From Aeromicrobium stalagmiti (GTDB lineage Bacteria > Actinomycetota > Actinomycetes > Propionibacteriales > Nocardioidaceae), in contig NZ_JABSTZ010000001.1 of assembly GCF_013283745.1 (NCBI RefSeq), positions 1,382,406 to 1,446,405 of the forward strand: a stretch of DNA of 64,000 nt, in the 5' to 3' direction. The notes below the pieces were generated by a model. That model was given only the letters and a program-made list of their open reading frames with translations, was not told the DNA's origin and searched no databases. Position 1 is the first letter of the stretch; every line of letters begins with the position of its first letter. Shown here piece after piece: positions 46,782 through 55,332 of this stretch. A program made the translations under genes and the position numbers.

Positions 46782-47771
46782 GTGTCCACTCTGGGTGTCT
46801 CGTTCACCGACGCCGCACTGGAAGCACGGGTGCTGGCCGGTGTCGAGGACGTCGAGCGGCAGCTCTCGGCCGCGGTCGAGAGCCCTGACGCGCTGGTGTC
46901 CGAGGCGGCGGCCCACCTGCTCAACGCCGGTGGCAAGCGGTTCCGGCCGCTGCTGGTCATGCTCAGCGCCGAGTTCGGCACGCCGGCCGAGCCCGACGTC
47001 GCTCGTTCGGCCGTCGTGGTCGAGCTGACCCACCTCGCGACGCTCTACCACGACGACGTCATGGACGAGGCCGACAAGCGCCGCGGAGCCCCCAGCGCCA
47101 ACGACCGGTGGGGCAACTCGGTCGCGATCCTGGTCGGCGACTACCTGTTCGCCCAGGCATCCGAGCTGGTGTCATACCTCGGGCCCGAGGCGGTCCGCAT
47201 CCAGGCCCGCACGTTCTCGCGCCTCGTGCAGGGGCAGATCCGCGAGACGATCGGTCCCGCCGACGACGAGGACGCGCTCGCCCACTACCTCGCGGTCGTG
47301 GCCGACAAGACCGGCTCGCTCATCGCGACCGCGGCGCTGTTCGGCGCCAAGATGTCGGGTGCTCCTGACGACGTCCAGGAGACGCTCACCGAGTTCGGCG
47401 AGCGCATCGGTGCGGCGTTCCAGCTGGCCGACGACATCATCGACATCGCCAGCGAGACCGGCGACTCGGGCAAGACGCCCGGCACCGACCTGCGCGAGGG
47501 CGTCCCGACGCTGCCGACCCTCATCGCGCTGCGGTCGACAGACGCCGGGAGCGAGCGCCTGCGCACCCTGCTCGGTCGTCCACTCACCGACGACGCCGAG
47601 CACGCGGAGGCGCTCGCCCTGCTGCGGGTCCACCCGGCCCTCGACGAGGCGCGCTCCTACGTCCAGGCCGAGGCCGACGCCGCGAGCGTCCTGCTCGCCA
47701 AGCTGCCGGCCTCGCCGGCCCGTGAGGCGCTGCAGGCGCTGTGCGACACCGTCGTCACCCGCCTGGGCTGA
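46782..47771 (+). CDS. Polyprenyl (trans-type) diphosphate synthase
   Basis: Soluble enzyme of 329 aa that builds an all-trans polyprenyl diphosphate from IPP units. The first aspartate motif is YHDDVMDEADKRRG (about 87) and the second QLADDIIDIA (about 213). Position after nuo and close to menaquinone genes suggests it makes the menaquinone side chain used by MenA. GTG start with AGGAG six bases ahead. It may share transcripts with nuoN. Confidence 0.88.
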   Translation: MSTLGVSFTDAALEARVLAGVEDVERQLSAAVESPDALVSEAAAHLLNAGGKRFRPLLVMLSAEFGTPAEPDVARSAVVVELTHLATLYHDDVMDEADKRRGAPSANDRWGNSVAILVGDYLFAQASELVSYLGPEAVRIQARTFSRLVQGQIRETIGPADDEDALAHYLAVVADKTGSLIATAALFGAKMSGAPDDVQETLTEFGERIGAAFQLADDIIDIASETGDSGKTPGTDLREGVPTLPTLIALRSTDAGSERLRTLLGRPLTDDAEHAEALALLRVHPALDEARSYVQAEADAASVLLAKLPASPAREALQALCDTVVTRLG

Positions 47772-47779
47772 GCCACCTC

Positions 47780-47830
47780 GGGACGATCTGTCCCAAACCT
47801 CCTCCGCGGTGGGACTTTCGTCCCTAGACT
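47780..47830 (+). promoter_or_regulatory. Twin GGGAC/GTCCC palindromes and -10 TAGACT
   Basis: GGGAC-GATCT-GTCCC (47780-47794) and GGGAC-TTTC-GTCCC (47811-47824) are two perfect inverted repeats starting 31 bases apart. The second differs from the DosR core GGGACTWWAGTCCC at one base. TAGACT (47825-47830), directly after it, is a likely -10. They precede the secreted repeat-protein gene; control by a DosR/DevR-type regulator is an inference. Confidence 0.5.
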
Positions 47831-47837
47831 GCCGAGT

Positions 47838-47939
47838 GGGAGAGTTCCCGGGTCCACGTATGGGAGTGCGTGCCGGGCGCTGAAGAGGGAGTTGCCCAGG
47901 CCGCGGCGTCAACCGCGGCGGGGCGTGAGGGAGTCACAC
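47838..47939 (+). other. Structured 5' leader of the secreted protein gene
   Basis: If transcription starts near 47837 the leader is about 100 bases. It contains GGGA-GAGT-TCCC (47838-47849) and CCGCGG-CGTCAA-CCGCGG (47901-47918), which can form hairpins. I could not match it to a known riboswitch class. Confidence 0.3.
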
Positions 47940-50225
47940 ATGTCTCGTCGTGCCGTCGGCGCCAGTGCAGCACTGGTGCTCGTCCTGTCCGGGCTGACCA
48001 TGCTCAGCACGTCGCCCGCATCAGCGGCGCCGCCCAGTCCGGAGGCGCTCGCGGTGGCCCTCGACGCCCCGGAGGACGTCACCGTCTCCGCGCCGGCGGA
48101 CCCACTGTCGTACGCCGTCGTTGATCAGCTGGTCGATCCGACGGTGGCGTTCAACGACCTCCCCTCCAAAGGTGACAGCTATGTCGTGCTCTCGACGGGT
48201 CTGGCGGCCGATGCCTTCTCGTCGAGCGTGCCCAACGACCAGCCGAGCACCGATCTCGGCGTTGCCGGGCCCGACACGACCACCCTGACGCTCGACGTCG
48301 CGCCACAGAGCGTCATGCGTTGCCTGCTGGTCGACTTCTCGATGGCGACCGAGGAGCGGGTCCACACCTACACGGCTGCCAGCCCCAGCGACTACCTCTC
48401 GGTCAAGCTCGCGGGCGACGCGACGGAGCGGGCCAGGAACCGCGGAGGTGCCTACATCAACGAGTCCGGCGTCCTGGCAGACGACGTCGACTACACGGTC
48501 AACGCCGTCAACTACTGGCACAGCCCCGGCGACTCGAGCGACCCCCTGCACGGCACGATCGAGCAGCCCCGCCTGCCCGCGGGCGCCACGCCCTTCGACT
48601 ACTTCACGACCCGCGACACCGCGGAGGTGCCGATCTCCGCGGCAGGTGGCACCGTCACCGTGACGATCGCCGACGCCAACAACGGCAGGCTCGACTCCGC
48701 AGCACTGGTCGACAGCGTGCGGCTCACGCAGGCCTGCTCGTTCGACGTCAGCGCCGACACCGGGATCTCGACCGGCAAGGCCCGCATCGACGGCTACCGC
48801 GGCGTCGGCAACACCCTCACCCTCGATCCCGACCGGTCGACCGAGGACGTCGTCGAGAAGTACGACGACCCGTCCAACGGCTGGTTCGCCCAGCCCGTCG
48901 AGCTGCGGTTCCGCTGGTACCGCAACAAGATGCCCTACACCAGTGACTGCTACAAGACGAGCCTCGCCAACTGGACAGCGATCCCTGATGCCGACCGGCA
49001 GTCGTACGTGCCGACCAACGTCGACAAGAACTACTGCCTGATGGCGCGCGTGACCGGCGTCAAGGACGGCTATCGCAGCGAGACCTTCCCCCAGTCGGCC
49101 TCGCCCGACCAGTGGTACGTGACACTGCCGATCCAGGACGGCGCGTTCACCGCGGAGGAGCCGACCGTGACGGGCGCCTTCGAGGTCGGCGGCGACGTGA
49201 CGGTGCAGGTTCCGTCATTCACGCCGCGACCGGACTCCCACTCGATCCAGTGGTACGCCGGCACCAGCCAGATCTCCGGTGCGACCGGCCAGGTGCTGCG
49301 GCTCACTGCGTCCGAGGCGGGCAAGATCATCAGCGTCAAGGTCACCGCCAAGCGCAGCGGCTTCGCCGATGCCACCAAGACCAGCCCGCAGTACGGCCCG
49401 GTGCTGCTGCAGGAGATGACGTCGGCCGACACGCCGACCATCTCCGGCACCACCGCCGTCGGGGCCACGCTGACGGCGCTGCCGGGCACGTGGAGCCCGG
49501 TGCCCGACAAGTTCACCTATCAGTGGAAGCGCGACGGAGAGGTGATCGGCAGCTCCATCACCTCGACCTACACGACCAAGACGACCGACGTCGGCCGGCG
49601 GATCTCCGTCGAGGTGACCGGCGCGAAGTCGGGCTACTTCCCGCTGACCAGGACGAGCGACCCCGTGATGATCGGCGAGGGCGGGATGGGCGGCCTTGAC
49701 CCGACGATCAAGGGCACCCCGACCGTGGGGGAGCAGCTCACCGCCAGCACGACCGGGTGGTCGCCGGTCGGAGCCAGCTTCACCTATCAGTGGAAGGTGG
49801 ACGGCGTGGCGGCCTCCAAGGGCACCAGCCGCCTCTTCACGATTCCCGGGACGGCCGCCGGCAAGAAGATCACCGTGACGGTCTCGGGTGAGCTGGCCGG
49901 CTACACCACGACGTCGCGCACGACGGCGCCGACGGCGGCCGTGGCCAAGGGCAGGATCACGACCACCTCGCCCGGCATCAGCGGGCGGACGAAGGTCGGG
50001 TACACGGTGTCGGTGCGCACGCTCGGCTGGAGCCCGTACGACGTCAGGAAGACCTATCGCTGGATGCTCGACGGCAAGTTCTACGGCGGCTCGACGAGCC
50101 GGTCGACGTTCAAGCTGCCGAAGTCGGCGCGCGGCAAGCGCGTCAGCGTCCGGGTGACCGGCACCCTGACGGGCTACACGACGGCGGTCCGCACCAGTCC
50201 CAAGACGAGCAGGGTCTCGAAGTAG
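47940..50225 (+). CDS. Secreted protein with C-terminal Ig-like repeats
   Basis: Exported protein of 761 aa. A Sec signal peptide covers residues 1-30 (RAVGASAALVLVLSGLTMLS, ending ASAA). Residues about 40-275 form a unique region of mixed beta pattern. A cysteine-containing divergent repeat follows, then four repeats of about 85-90 residues at roughly 406-487, 496-578, 585-668 and 674-761. Each has a VGxTLT-type opening, a WSP turn, YQW and a GKxIxVxVTxxxxGY end. No LPXTG or anchor is seen, so it is probably secreted or loosely wall-bound. GAGGGAG precedes the ATG. Confidence 0.82.
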   Translation: MSRRAVGASAALVLVLSGLTMLSTSPASAAPPSPEALAVALDAPEDVTVSAPADPLSYAVVDQLVDPTVAFNDLPSKGDSYVVLSTGLAADAFSSSVPNDQPSTDLGVAGPDTTTLTLDVAPQSVMRCLLVDFSMATEERVHTYTAASPSDYLSVKLAGDATERARNRGGAYINESGVLADDVDYTVNAVNYWHSPGDSSDPLHGTIEQPRLPAGATPFDYFTTRDTAEVPISAAGGTVTVTIADANNGRLDSAALVDSVRLTQACSFDVSADTGISTGKARIDGYRGVGNTLTLDPDRSTEDVVEKYDDPSNGWFAQPVELRFRWYRNKMPYTSDCYKTSLANWTAIPDADRQSYVPTNVDKNYCLMARVTGVKDGYRSETFPQSASPDQWYVTLPIQDGAFTAEEPTVTGAFEVGGDVTVQVPSFTPRPDSHSIQWYAGTSQISGATGQVLRLTASEAGKIISVKVTAKRSGFADATKTSPQYGPVLLQEMTSADTPTISGTTAVGATLTALPGTWSPVPDKFTYQWKRDGEVIGSSITSTYTTKTTDVGRRISVEVTGAKSGYFPLTRTSDPVMIGEGGMGGLDPTIKGTPTVGEQLTASTTGWSPVGASFTYQWKVDGVAASKGTSRLFTIPGTAAGKKITVTVSGELAGYTTTSRTTAPTAAVAKGRITTTSPGISGRTKVGYTVSVRTLGWSPYDVRKTYRWMLDGKFYGGSTSRSTFKLPKSARGKRVSVRVTGTLTGYTTAVRTSPKTSRVSK

Positions 50226-50260
50226 GCCGCCCCCACAGACTGCCTCCGCGCCCAGCGTGA

Positions 50261-50274
50261 CCCACCCCGGTGGG
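50261..50274. terminator. Weak candidate terminator hairpin
   Basis: CCCAC-CCCG-GTGGG lies in the 121-base gap between the convergent secreted-protein and rarD-like genes. No T-run. The rest of the gap holds nothing recognisable. Confidence 0.3.
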
Positions 50275-50346
50275 CCGACCCTCAGCCCGTTCCCTCCATC
50301 CGGGGTGGTGCTGCGCGGGCGCGGAGGCCTGCACTCCTCGCCGGTG

Positions 50347-51255
50347 CTAGATGGCGGTGGCCTCTGCGGTCTGCCGCAGGAGCCGCCGCCGGCTCAGCAC
50401 GGCGTCGGTCGTGAAGATCACGAGCGCCGCCCAGACCAGGACGAACCCGGCCCAGCGGGCGCCGGTCATCTCCTCGTCGAAGATCGTCAGGCCGGTGATG
50501 AACTGGATGATCGGTCCGAGGTACTGCAGCAGCCCGATCGTCGTCAGCGAGAGGCGCGTCGCGGCAGCGCCGAACAGGAGCAGAGGGATCGCCGTGACGA
50601 CGCCCGTGCCCACGAGCAGGGCAACGTTGCCGGGCCCCTCGTGGCCGAACGTGAGCTCGCCCCGCAGCTGCAGCACGACCAGGAAGCCCAGTGCGACCGG
50701 GAACAGGATCGCGGTCTCCATGCCGAGGCCCTCGAACGTGCCGATGTCGGCCTTCTTCTTCAAGAACCCGTAGGCGGCGAACGTGAACGCGACGAGCAGC
50801 GCGACCCAGGGCAGCCGGCCGTAGTCGACGGTCAGCACGACCACCGCGATCGTCCCGATGCCGACCGCGCACCACTGAGCGGGCCGCATCGTCTCCTTGA
50901 GCACGAAGACGCCGAGCATGACGGTCACGAGGGGGTTGATGAAGTAGCCCAGCGACGTCTCGATGACGTGGCCGTTGGTGACGCCGTAGATGAAGCCGCC
51001 CCAGTTGCCGGCGATGACGACCGACGCAGCGGCGAGGATCAGCATCAGCCGGCGGTTGCGGGCGATGGCGCGGAAGGCGCCCCACTTGCCCATCACCGTG
51101 ATCAGCACGAGCACGAACGCCATCGACCACACGAAGCGGTGCGCGAGCACCTCGAGCGAGCCGGCCGGCTCCAGCAGCGGCCAGTAGAGGGGGAAGAAGC
51201 CCCAGCAGAGGTAGGCCGCGACGCCGAAGGCCGCGCCGCGCTGGGTCTCGTTCAC
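50347..51255 (-). CDS. rarD: EamA-family transporter, RarD type
   Basis: Drug/metabolite-superfamily membrane protein of 302 aa with ten helices in two EamA halves. The N-terminus RGAAFGVAAYLCWGFFPLYW and the LEVLAHRFVWSM segment are typical of RarD. The GTG start lies 6 bases after a minus-strand TACTCT (51262-51267), a leaderless arrangement. Substrate not known. It is divergent from a methyltransferase. Confidence 0.9.
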   Translation of the reverse strand: MNETQRGAAFGVAAYLCWGFFPLYWPLLEPAGSLEVLAHRFVWSMAFVLVLITVMGKWGAFRAIARNRRLMLILAAASVVIAGNWGGFIYGVTNGHVIETSLGYFINPLVTVMLGVFVLKETMRPAQWCAVGIGTIAVVVLTVDYGRLPWVALLVAFTFAAYGFLKKKADIGTFEGLGMETAILFPVALGFLVVLQLRGELTFGHEGPGNVALLVGTGVVTAIPLLLFGAAATRLSLTTIGLLQYLGPIIQFITGLTIFDEEMTGARWAGFVLVWAALVIFTTDAVLSRRRLLRQTAEATAI

Positions 51256-51300
51256 CAGCCGAGAGTACGCCCGTCAGGGCCGGTGGGCGACGATGGGCGC

Positions 51301-51912
51301 ATGACCGACCGCCCCCGCTGGTTCACCGAGACCAAGGACGGCCACTCGAAGTGGTACGTCGACCGCTTCCGCACGATGGCCGCCGAGGGCGCCGACCTGG
51401 CGGGAGAGGCACGACTGGTGGACGCTGCGATCGCCCCGGGCTCGCGAGTGCTCGACGCCGGGTGCGGTCCGGGCCGTGTCGGCGCCGAGCTGCACGCCCG
51501 CGGGCACACGGTCGTCGGCGTCGACGCCGACCCGGTGCTGATCGCCGCGGCGCAGGAGGACCACCCGGGCCCCCGGTGGCTCGTGGCCGACCTCTCGACG
51601 CTCGCCCTCGACGACGAGTCGATCGTCGAGGACCTCTTCGACGTCGCGGTCGTCGCGGGCAACGTCATGGTGTTCGTGGCCCCCGGCACCGAGCAGGCGG
51701 TGCTCGGCTCCCTGCGCGCGGCGGTACGCCCCGGCGGGCGGATCATCATCGGGTTCGCGACCGATCGCGAGTATGCCCTCGAGGCCTTCGACGCTGACGT
51801 CGAGGCGGCGGGGCTCGTGATCGAGCAGCGCTTCGCGACGTGGGACCTCGTGCCGTTCACGGCCGACGCCGACTTCGCGGTGACGTTCTTGACGGTTCCC
51901 GAGGTCGTCTGA
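51301..51912 (+). CDS. Class I SAM-dependent methyltransferase
   Basis: Protein of 203 aa. SAM motif I is VLDAGCGPGRVGAELHARG (about 50), followed by VVGVDADPVLIAAA and a motif III RPGGRIIIGF (about 142). The short N-terminus (WFTETKDGHSKWYVDRFRTM) is typical of small actinobacterial methyltransferases near the membrane or of metabolites. Target unknown. The frame is open far upstream on the plus strand, but that part is antisense to rarD. Confidence 0.85.
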   Translation: MTDRPRWFTETKDGHSKWYVDRFRTMAAEGADLAGEARLVDAAIAPGSRVLDAGCGPGRVGAELHARGHTVVGVDADPVLIAAAQEDHPGPRWLVADLSTLALDDESIVEDLFDVAVVAGNVMVFVAPGTEQAVLGSLRAAVRPGGRIIIGFATDREYALEAFDADVEAAGLVIEQRFATWDLVPFTADADFAVTFLTVPEVV

Positions 51913-51949
51913 GCCCCTTTCGAGTTGTGCTGGAGTGCGCTCCAGGTCG

Positions 51950-51955
51950 TAGCGT
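51950..51955 (+). promoter_or_regulatory. Putative -10 hexamer TAGCGT, leaderless type
   Basis: TAGCGT, 7 bases, then the ATG at 51963. Confidence 0.45.
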
Positions 51956-51962
51956 CGAGAGC

Positions 51963-52802
51963 ATGACTGACAACGCCTCCAAGATCTGGTTCATCACCGG
52001 TGCGTCGCGCGGCTTCGGTCGGGAGTGGAGCATCGCCGCTCTCGAGCGGGGTGACAAGGTCGCCGCCACGGCCCGCGACACGTCCTCGCTGGACGACCTG
52101 GTCGAGAAGTTCGGCGACGCGATCCTGCCGATCCAGCTCGACGTCAACGACCACGACGCCGACTTCGCCGCCGTCGCCCAGGCACACGAGCACTTCGGCC
52201 GCCTCGACGTCGTCATCAACAACGCCGGCTACGGCCACTTCGGCTTCATCGAGGAGATCTCCGAGGCCGAGGCCCGCGCCCAGATCGAGACGAACCTGTT
52301 CGGTGCGCTCTGGGTGACCCAGGCGGCCCTGCCGTTCCTGCGCGACCAGAGCAGTGGCCACGTCATCCAGGTGTCGTCGATCGGCGGCATCTCGGCCTTC
52401 CCGCTGGTCGGCATCTACCACGCCTCGAAGTGGGCCCTCGAGGGCTTCTCGCAGGCTCTCGCCCAGGAGGTTGCCGACTTCGGCATCCACGTCACGCTCG
52501 TCGAGCCCGGCGGCTTCTCGACCGACTGGAGCGGCGACTCGGCCTCGCACTCCGAGCAGAATCCGGCCTACGAGGCGTTCCGCGAGAAGACGATGCAGGG
52601 CCGAGCGAGCCGCAACGCCACCCCCGGCGACCCGCAGGCGTCGGCCCAGGCCATCCTCGAGGTCGTCGACGCCGACGAGCCCCCGCTGCGCGTCTTCTTC
52701 GGAACGGCGCCGCTCGGCATCGCCAAGGCGGACTACGAGCAGCGCCTCGCCACGTGGCAGAAGTGGAACCACGTGTCGGAGCTGGCGCAGGGCAAGGGGT
52801 AG
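51963..52802 (+). CDS. SDR-family oxidoreductase
   Basis: Classical SDR of 279 aa. ITGASRGFGREWSIAAL (about 11-27), NNAGYGHFGFIEE (about 86), a catalytic Ser in VIQVSSIGGI and YHASKWALEGFS (about 153) are visible. TARDTSSLDDL after beta-2, with an Arg following, suggests NADPH. Many SDRs of this kind are annotated as ketoreductases without a known substrate. Own promoter; followed by the membrane-protein gene. Confidence 0.9.
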   Translation: MTDNASKIWFITGASRGFGREWSIAALERGDKVAATARDTSSLDDLVEKFGDAILPIQLDVNDHDADFAAVAQAHEHFGRLDVVINNAGYGHFGFIEEISEAEARAQIETNLFGALWVTQAALPFLRDQSSGHVIQVSSIGGISAFPLVGIYHASKWALEGFSQALAQEVADFGIHVTLVEPGGFSTDWSGDSASHSEQNPAYEAFREKTMQGRASRNATPGDPQASAQAILEVVDADEPPLRVFFGTAPLGIAKADYEQRLATWQKWNHVSELAQGKG

Positions 52803-52808
52803 GTCGAC

Positions 52809-52814
52809 TACCCT
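52809..52814 (+). promoter_or_regulatory. Putative -10 hexamer TACCCT, leaderless type
   Basis: TACCCT, 6 bases, then the ATG at 52821. Confidence 0.5.
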
Positions 52815-52820
52815 CGCGGC

Positions 52821-53528
52821 ATGACGTTGGCGGCGGGGGAGCGGTTCGAGTCGTACAGCTCGTCGCACCTCGTCGTCCTCGCGATCTTCGTCGCGGGGGT
52901 CGCCGTGGTGATCGTCGCCGGGCGCCGACTCGCCGGTCAGCCGGCCGAGCAGCGGGTGCGTCGGACGTTCGCGGTGGCCCTGATGGGCATCACGATCCCG
53001 CTGCAGATCCTGCAGCTCACCCCTGACGAGTGGAACCTGCAGACCTCGCTGCCGTTCCAGCTGTGCGACCTGGCGTGGATGTTCGCGGCTCACGCGCTCT
53101 GGACCCGCAACCGGCTGACCTCGACCATCACCTATCTGTGGGGCATCACGCTCACGACCCAGGGGATGCTCACGCCCGACCTCGCCTCTGACTTCCCCGA
53201 GCCACGGTTCCTCATGTTCTGGGGCATGCACGTGCTGATCGTGTGGGCCTCGTTCTTCCTCGTCGTGGGCCTGCGCATCCTGCCGACGTGGCGCACGTAC
53301 CGGCAGACGGTCGCGGTGACGCTGGGCTGGGCGGTCAGTGCGTATGTCTTCAACGTGGTCGCCGGCACGAACTACGGCTATCTCAACCGGCTGCCGAAGA
53401 ACGCGTCGCTGCTCGACTACCTCGGACCGTGGCCGCTCTACGTCGTGCTCGAGATCGCGATCGTCGCCGTCGTCTGGGCGCTGCTGACCTGGCCGTGGAC
53501 GAGGTCTCGCGCGCGGGTGGACGCATGA
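52821..53528 (+). CDS. TIGR02206-type (YwaF-like) membrane protein
   Basis: Integral membrane protein of 235 aa with about seven helices. LPFQLCDLAWMFAAHALWT (about 74) and the GTNYGYLNRLPKNASLLDYL loop (about 179) are the family hallmarks. Function unknown. Its stop overlaps the next start by 4 bases. Confidence 0.85.
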   Translation: MTLAAGERFESYSSSHLVVLAIFVAGVAVVIVAGRRLAGQPAEQRVRRTFAVALMGITIPLQILQLTPDEWNLQTSLPFQLCDLAWMFAAHALWTRNRLTSTITYLWGITLTTQGMLTPDLASDFPEPRFLMFWGMHVLIVWASFFLVVGLRILPTWRTYRQTVAVTLGWAVSAYVFNVVAGTNYGYLNRLPKNASLLDYLGPWPLYVVLEIAIVAVVWALLTWPWTRSRARVDA

Positions 53529-53743
53529 AGCGGCCCGCACTCCCTCGGGCCTCGACGTGGCGTCCCGCCTTCTTCCGCCGTCGCCGTGCCGGCAAGGCAG
53601 AGATGGTGAGGCTTGCCGAGGTCGCGTGGGAGCAGCGGAACTACGCCACGGTGGTCATCCTGTTGTCGCCCTTCAAGGGCAGCCTGGACTTCGACTCGGC
53701 CCAGAGGCTGGCGCTCGCCGAGGTGAGGGCAGAGCTCTCCTGA
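53525..53743 (+). CDS. Small basic protein of unknown function
   Basis: Protein of 72 aa. The N-terminus is Arg-rich (FFRRRRAGKAEMVRLAEVAW), and the C-terminal half is helical with LDFDSAQRLALAEVRAELS. It may be a short TPR-like helical hairpin. ATGA overlap with the membrane-protein gene suggests coupling. No family recognised. Confidence 0.6.
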   Translation: MKRPALPRASTWRPAFFRRRRAGKAEMVRLAEVAWEQRNYATVVILLSPFKGSLDFDSAQRLALAEVRAELS

Positions 53744-53760
53744 GGTTGCGGTGGCTCAGG
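53739..53760. terminator. Candidate terminator hairpin
   Basis: CCTGAG (53739-53744) and CTCAGG (53755-53760) form a 6-base stem between the convergent small gene and the HNH gene. No T-run. Confidence 0.35.
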
Positions 53761-55126
53761 GTCGCCAGCGGTGGTTCTGCTGCCAAGCGGTGTCGCCGGG
53801 GCGCTTCCACTGGATGTGACCGGTGGGCCCGAGACGAGCCTGCCAGCTGTCCTGGTGGGCTCTTCGGTGGTGGAAGGCGCAGATGAGGACGCCGTCGGCC
53901 AAGGTGGTGGTGGCTCCGTGGGCCCACTGCTGTCGCCAGTGGTGGCCCTCGCAGTCCTCGGGTGGTTTGTCGCAGCCCGGCGCGGTGCAGCCGCCGTCCC
54001 TGGCCGACATGTCCTGCTTCTGGGCCTTGGTGAAGAAGCGCTGCTCGTGACCGTGGTCGACGGGGATCGTCGAGCCGTTGAAGACCTGCGGGATGATGCC
54101 GAGGTTGCAGGCCATGTGGCGGGCCTGGGAGGCGGAGATGCGCGTGCCGGTCGACAGGGTCGCGGCCTTGATGCCGTGCAGGAGGGTGTCGTAGTCGAGG
54201 TGGACCATCAGCGTCGCTCCGAGGCCCGATCGCCCGGGCAGCAGATGGCCGGGCAGGCGCGAGCAGACCTCGGCGAAGCCCATGCCCAGGCGGGTGCGGT
54301 AGTCGAGCTCGCGGTCGTAGATCGTCGACGAGGCGTCACCCTCGGCGCTGCGGGCGTCGGTGTGGCCGTGATCGTCGGCCTGGGCCCCCGGGTGGTCTCG
54401 CAGGTGGTCGCGGCGCGGTGCGGACACGGCCTTGATCGCGGTGTCGAGCATGTCGGCCTGTGCGTCGGGCAGCGTGAACCCACCGGTCGTGGTGCCGTCG
54501 CCGTTGGGACGCATCCAGAACTCCGACTTCGCCCAGGCGCGCTTCTCCTGCGCCTGCAGGGAGTCGTTCTCGCCCTGGTCGACCTCGGGCTCGGGCAGGA
54601 ACTGGTCGGTGATCCGCTTCGACCGTGATCGCAGGTCCTTGAGGGAGTACTTCTGGGCGTCGCCAGCGAGCGTGTCCTCGCACGCCTGACGCTGCTCGGG
54701 CGTCGTGGTGTCGGGCAGATCGGCCACGGCCCGCGCGATGATCTCGGCCTGCGGCTGCGACAGGTCTCCGGCGGCCATGGCCTGCTCGGTGCGGGGCGAG
54801 CTCTTGAGCGCCTCGCCCGCCCTGACCATGCGATCACCGCCGGTCTTGTCGGCGCCGAAGCTGCCGGCCAGCAGGGCGCCGGTCGACCGGGCGCCCATCT
54901 GCTGGGCCAGGCCCGAGGCCTCCAGGACGCGGGTGCCGGCGATCTGGTGTGCCTTGAGCCGCGCCTCGACCCGCATCATCCGCTCGACCAGCGACCTGAC
55001 CTCGGTCGACGCGAGCCCGTCCCACGCCTCGACCGGCATCCGGTCCAACGCGTCCTCGATCGCTGCGACCCCACCCGCCAACGGGTGAGGGAGCTGACCG
55101 AGATCGGTCGAGAGCTGGGCAGACAT
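53756..55126 (-). CDS. DUF222/HNH endonuclease (13E12-repeat-like), SOS-linked
   Basis: Protein of 456 aa. A helical DUF222 region fills about residues 1-350 (IEDALDRMPVEAWDGLASTE near the start). The C-terminus has an HNH motif: RDGGCTAPGCDKPPEDCEGHH, then VLICAFHHRRAHQ, with zinc-binding cysteines. Members are abundant, often mobile, actinobacterial proteins including the mycobacterial 13E12 family. The start at 55126 has AGG six bases ahead; in-frame ATGs at 55132 and 55144 are alternatives. An SOS box overlaps its likely promoter. Confidence 0.88.
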   Translation of the reverse strand: MSAQLSTDLGQLPHPLAGGVAAIEDALDRMPVEAWDGLASTEVRSLVERMMRVEARLKAHQIAGTRVLEASGLAQQMGARSTGALLAGSFGADKTGGDRMVRAGEALKSSPRTEQAMAAGDLSQPQAEIIARAVADLPDTTTPEQRQACEDTLAGDAQKYSLKDLRSRSKRITDQFLPEPEVDQGENDSLQAQEKRAWAKSEFWMRPNGDGTTTGGFTLPDAQADMLDTAIKAVSAPRRDHLRDHPGAQADDHGHTDARSAEGDASSTIYDRELDYRTRLGMGFAEVCSRLPGHLLPGRSGLGATLMVHLDYDTLLHGIKAATLSTGTRISASQARHMACNLGIIPQVFNGSTIPVDHGHEQRFFTKAQKQDMSARDGGCTAPGCDKPPEDCEGHHWRQQWAHGATTTLADGVLICAFHHRRAHQDSWQARLGPTGHIQWKRPGDTAWQQNHRWRP

Positions 55127-55215
55127 ACGCATCCTGGGGGCCATCGTCAGCGTTGACGGTTTGAAGACGCAGGATGCGTGTGTGAAACCCGACCACGGTG
55201 GTCGACGCTGGTTCC

Positions 55216-55256
55216 AGCCTAGTCGCTCGTCTGGCTGCTGTCGAACACCTGTTCGA
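55216..55256 (-). promoter_or_regulatory. SOS (LexA) box and minus-strand promoter
   Basis: TCGAACACCTGTTCGA (55241-55256) is a perfect inverted repeat that fits the actinobacterial LexA box TCGAAC-N4-GTTCGA. On the minus strand, TTCGAC (55240-55245), 18 bases, and TAGGCT (55216-55221) form a likely promoter for the HNH gene, so the box covers the -35 region. The divergent gene starts 77 bases away on the other side. Confidence 0.65.
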
Positions 55257-55332
55257 ATAATGAGACGGATTCTTTCGTAGCCCGATCGCCCACCCGATCG
55301 TTGAGAGGGTGTCGCGAACCCAGGGGGACCAC

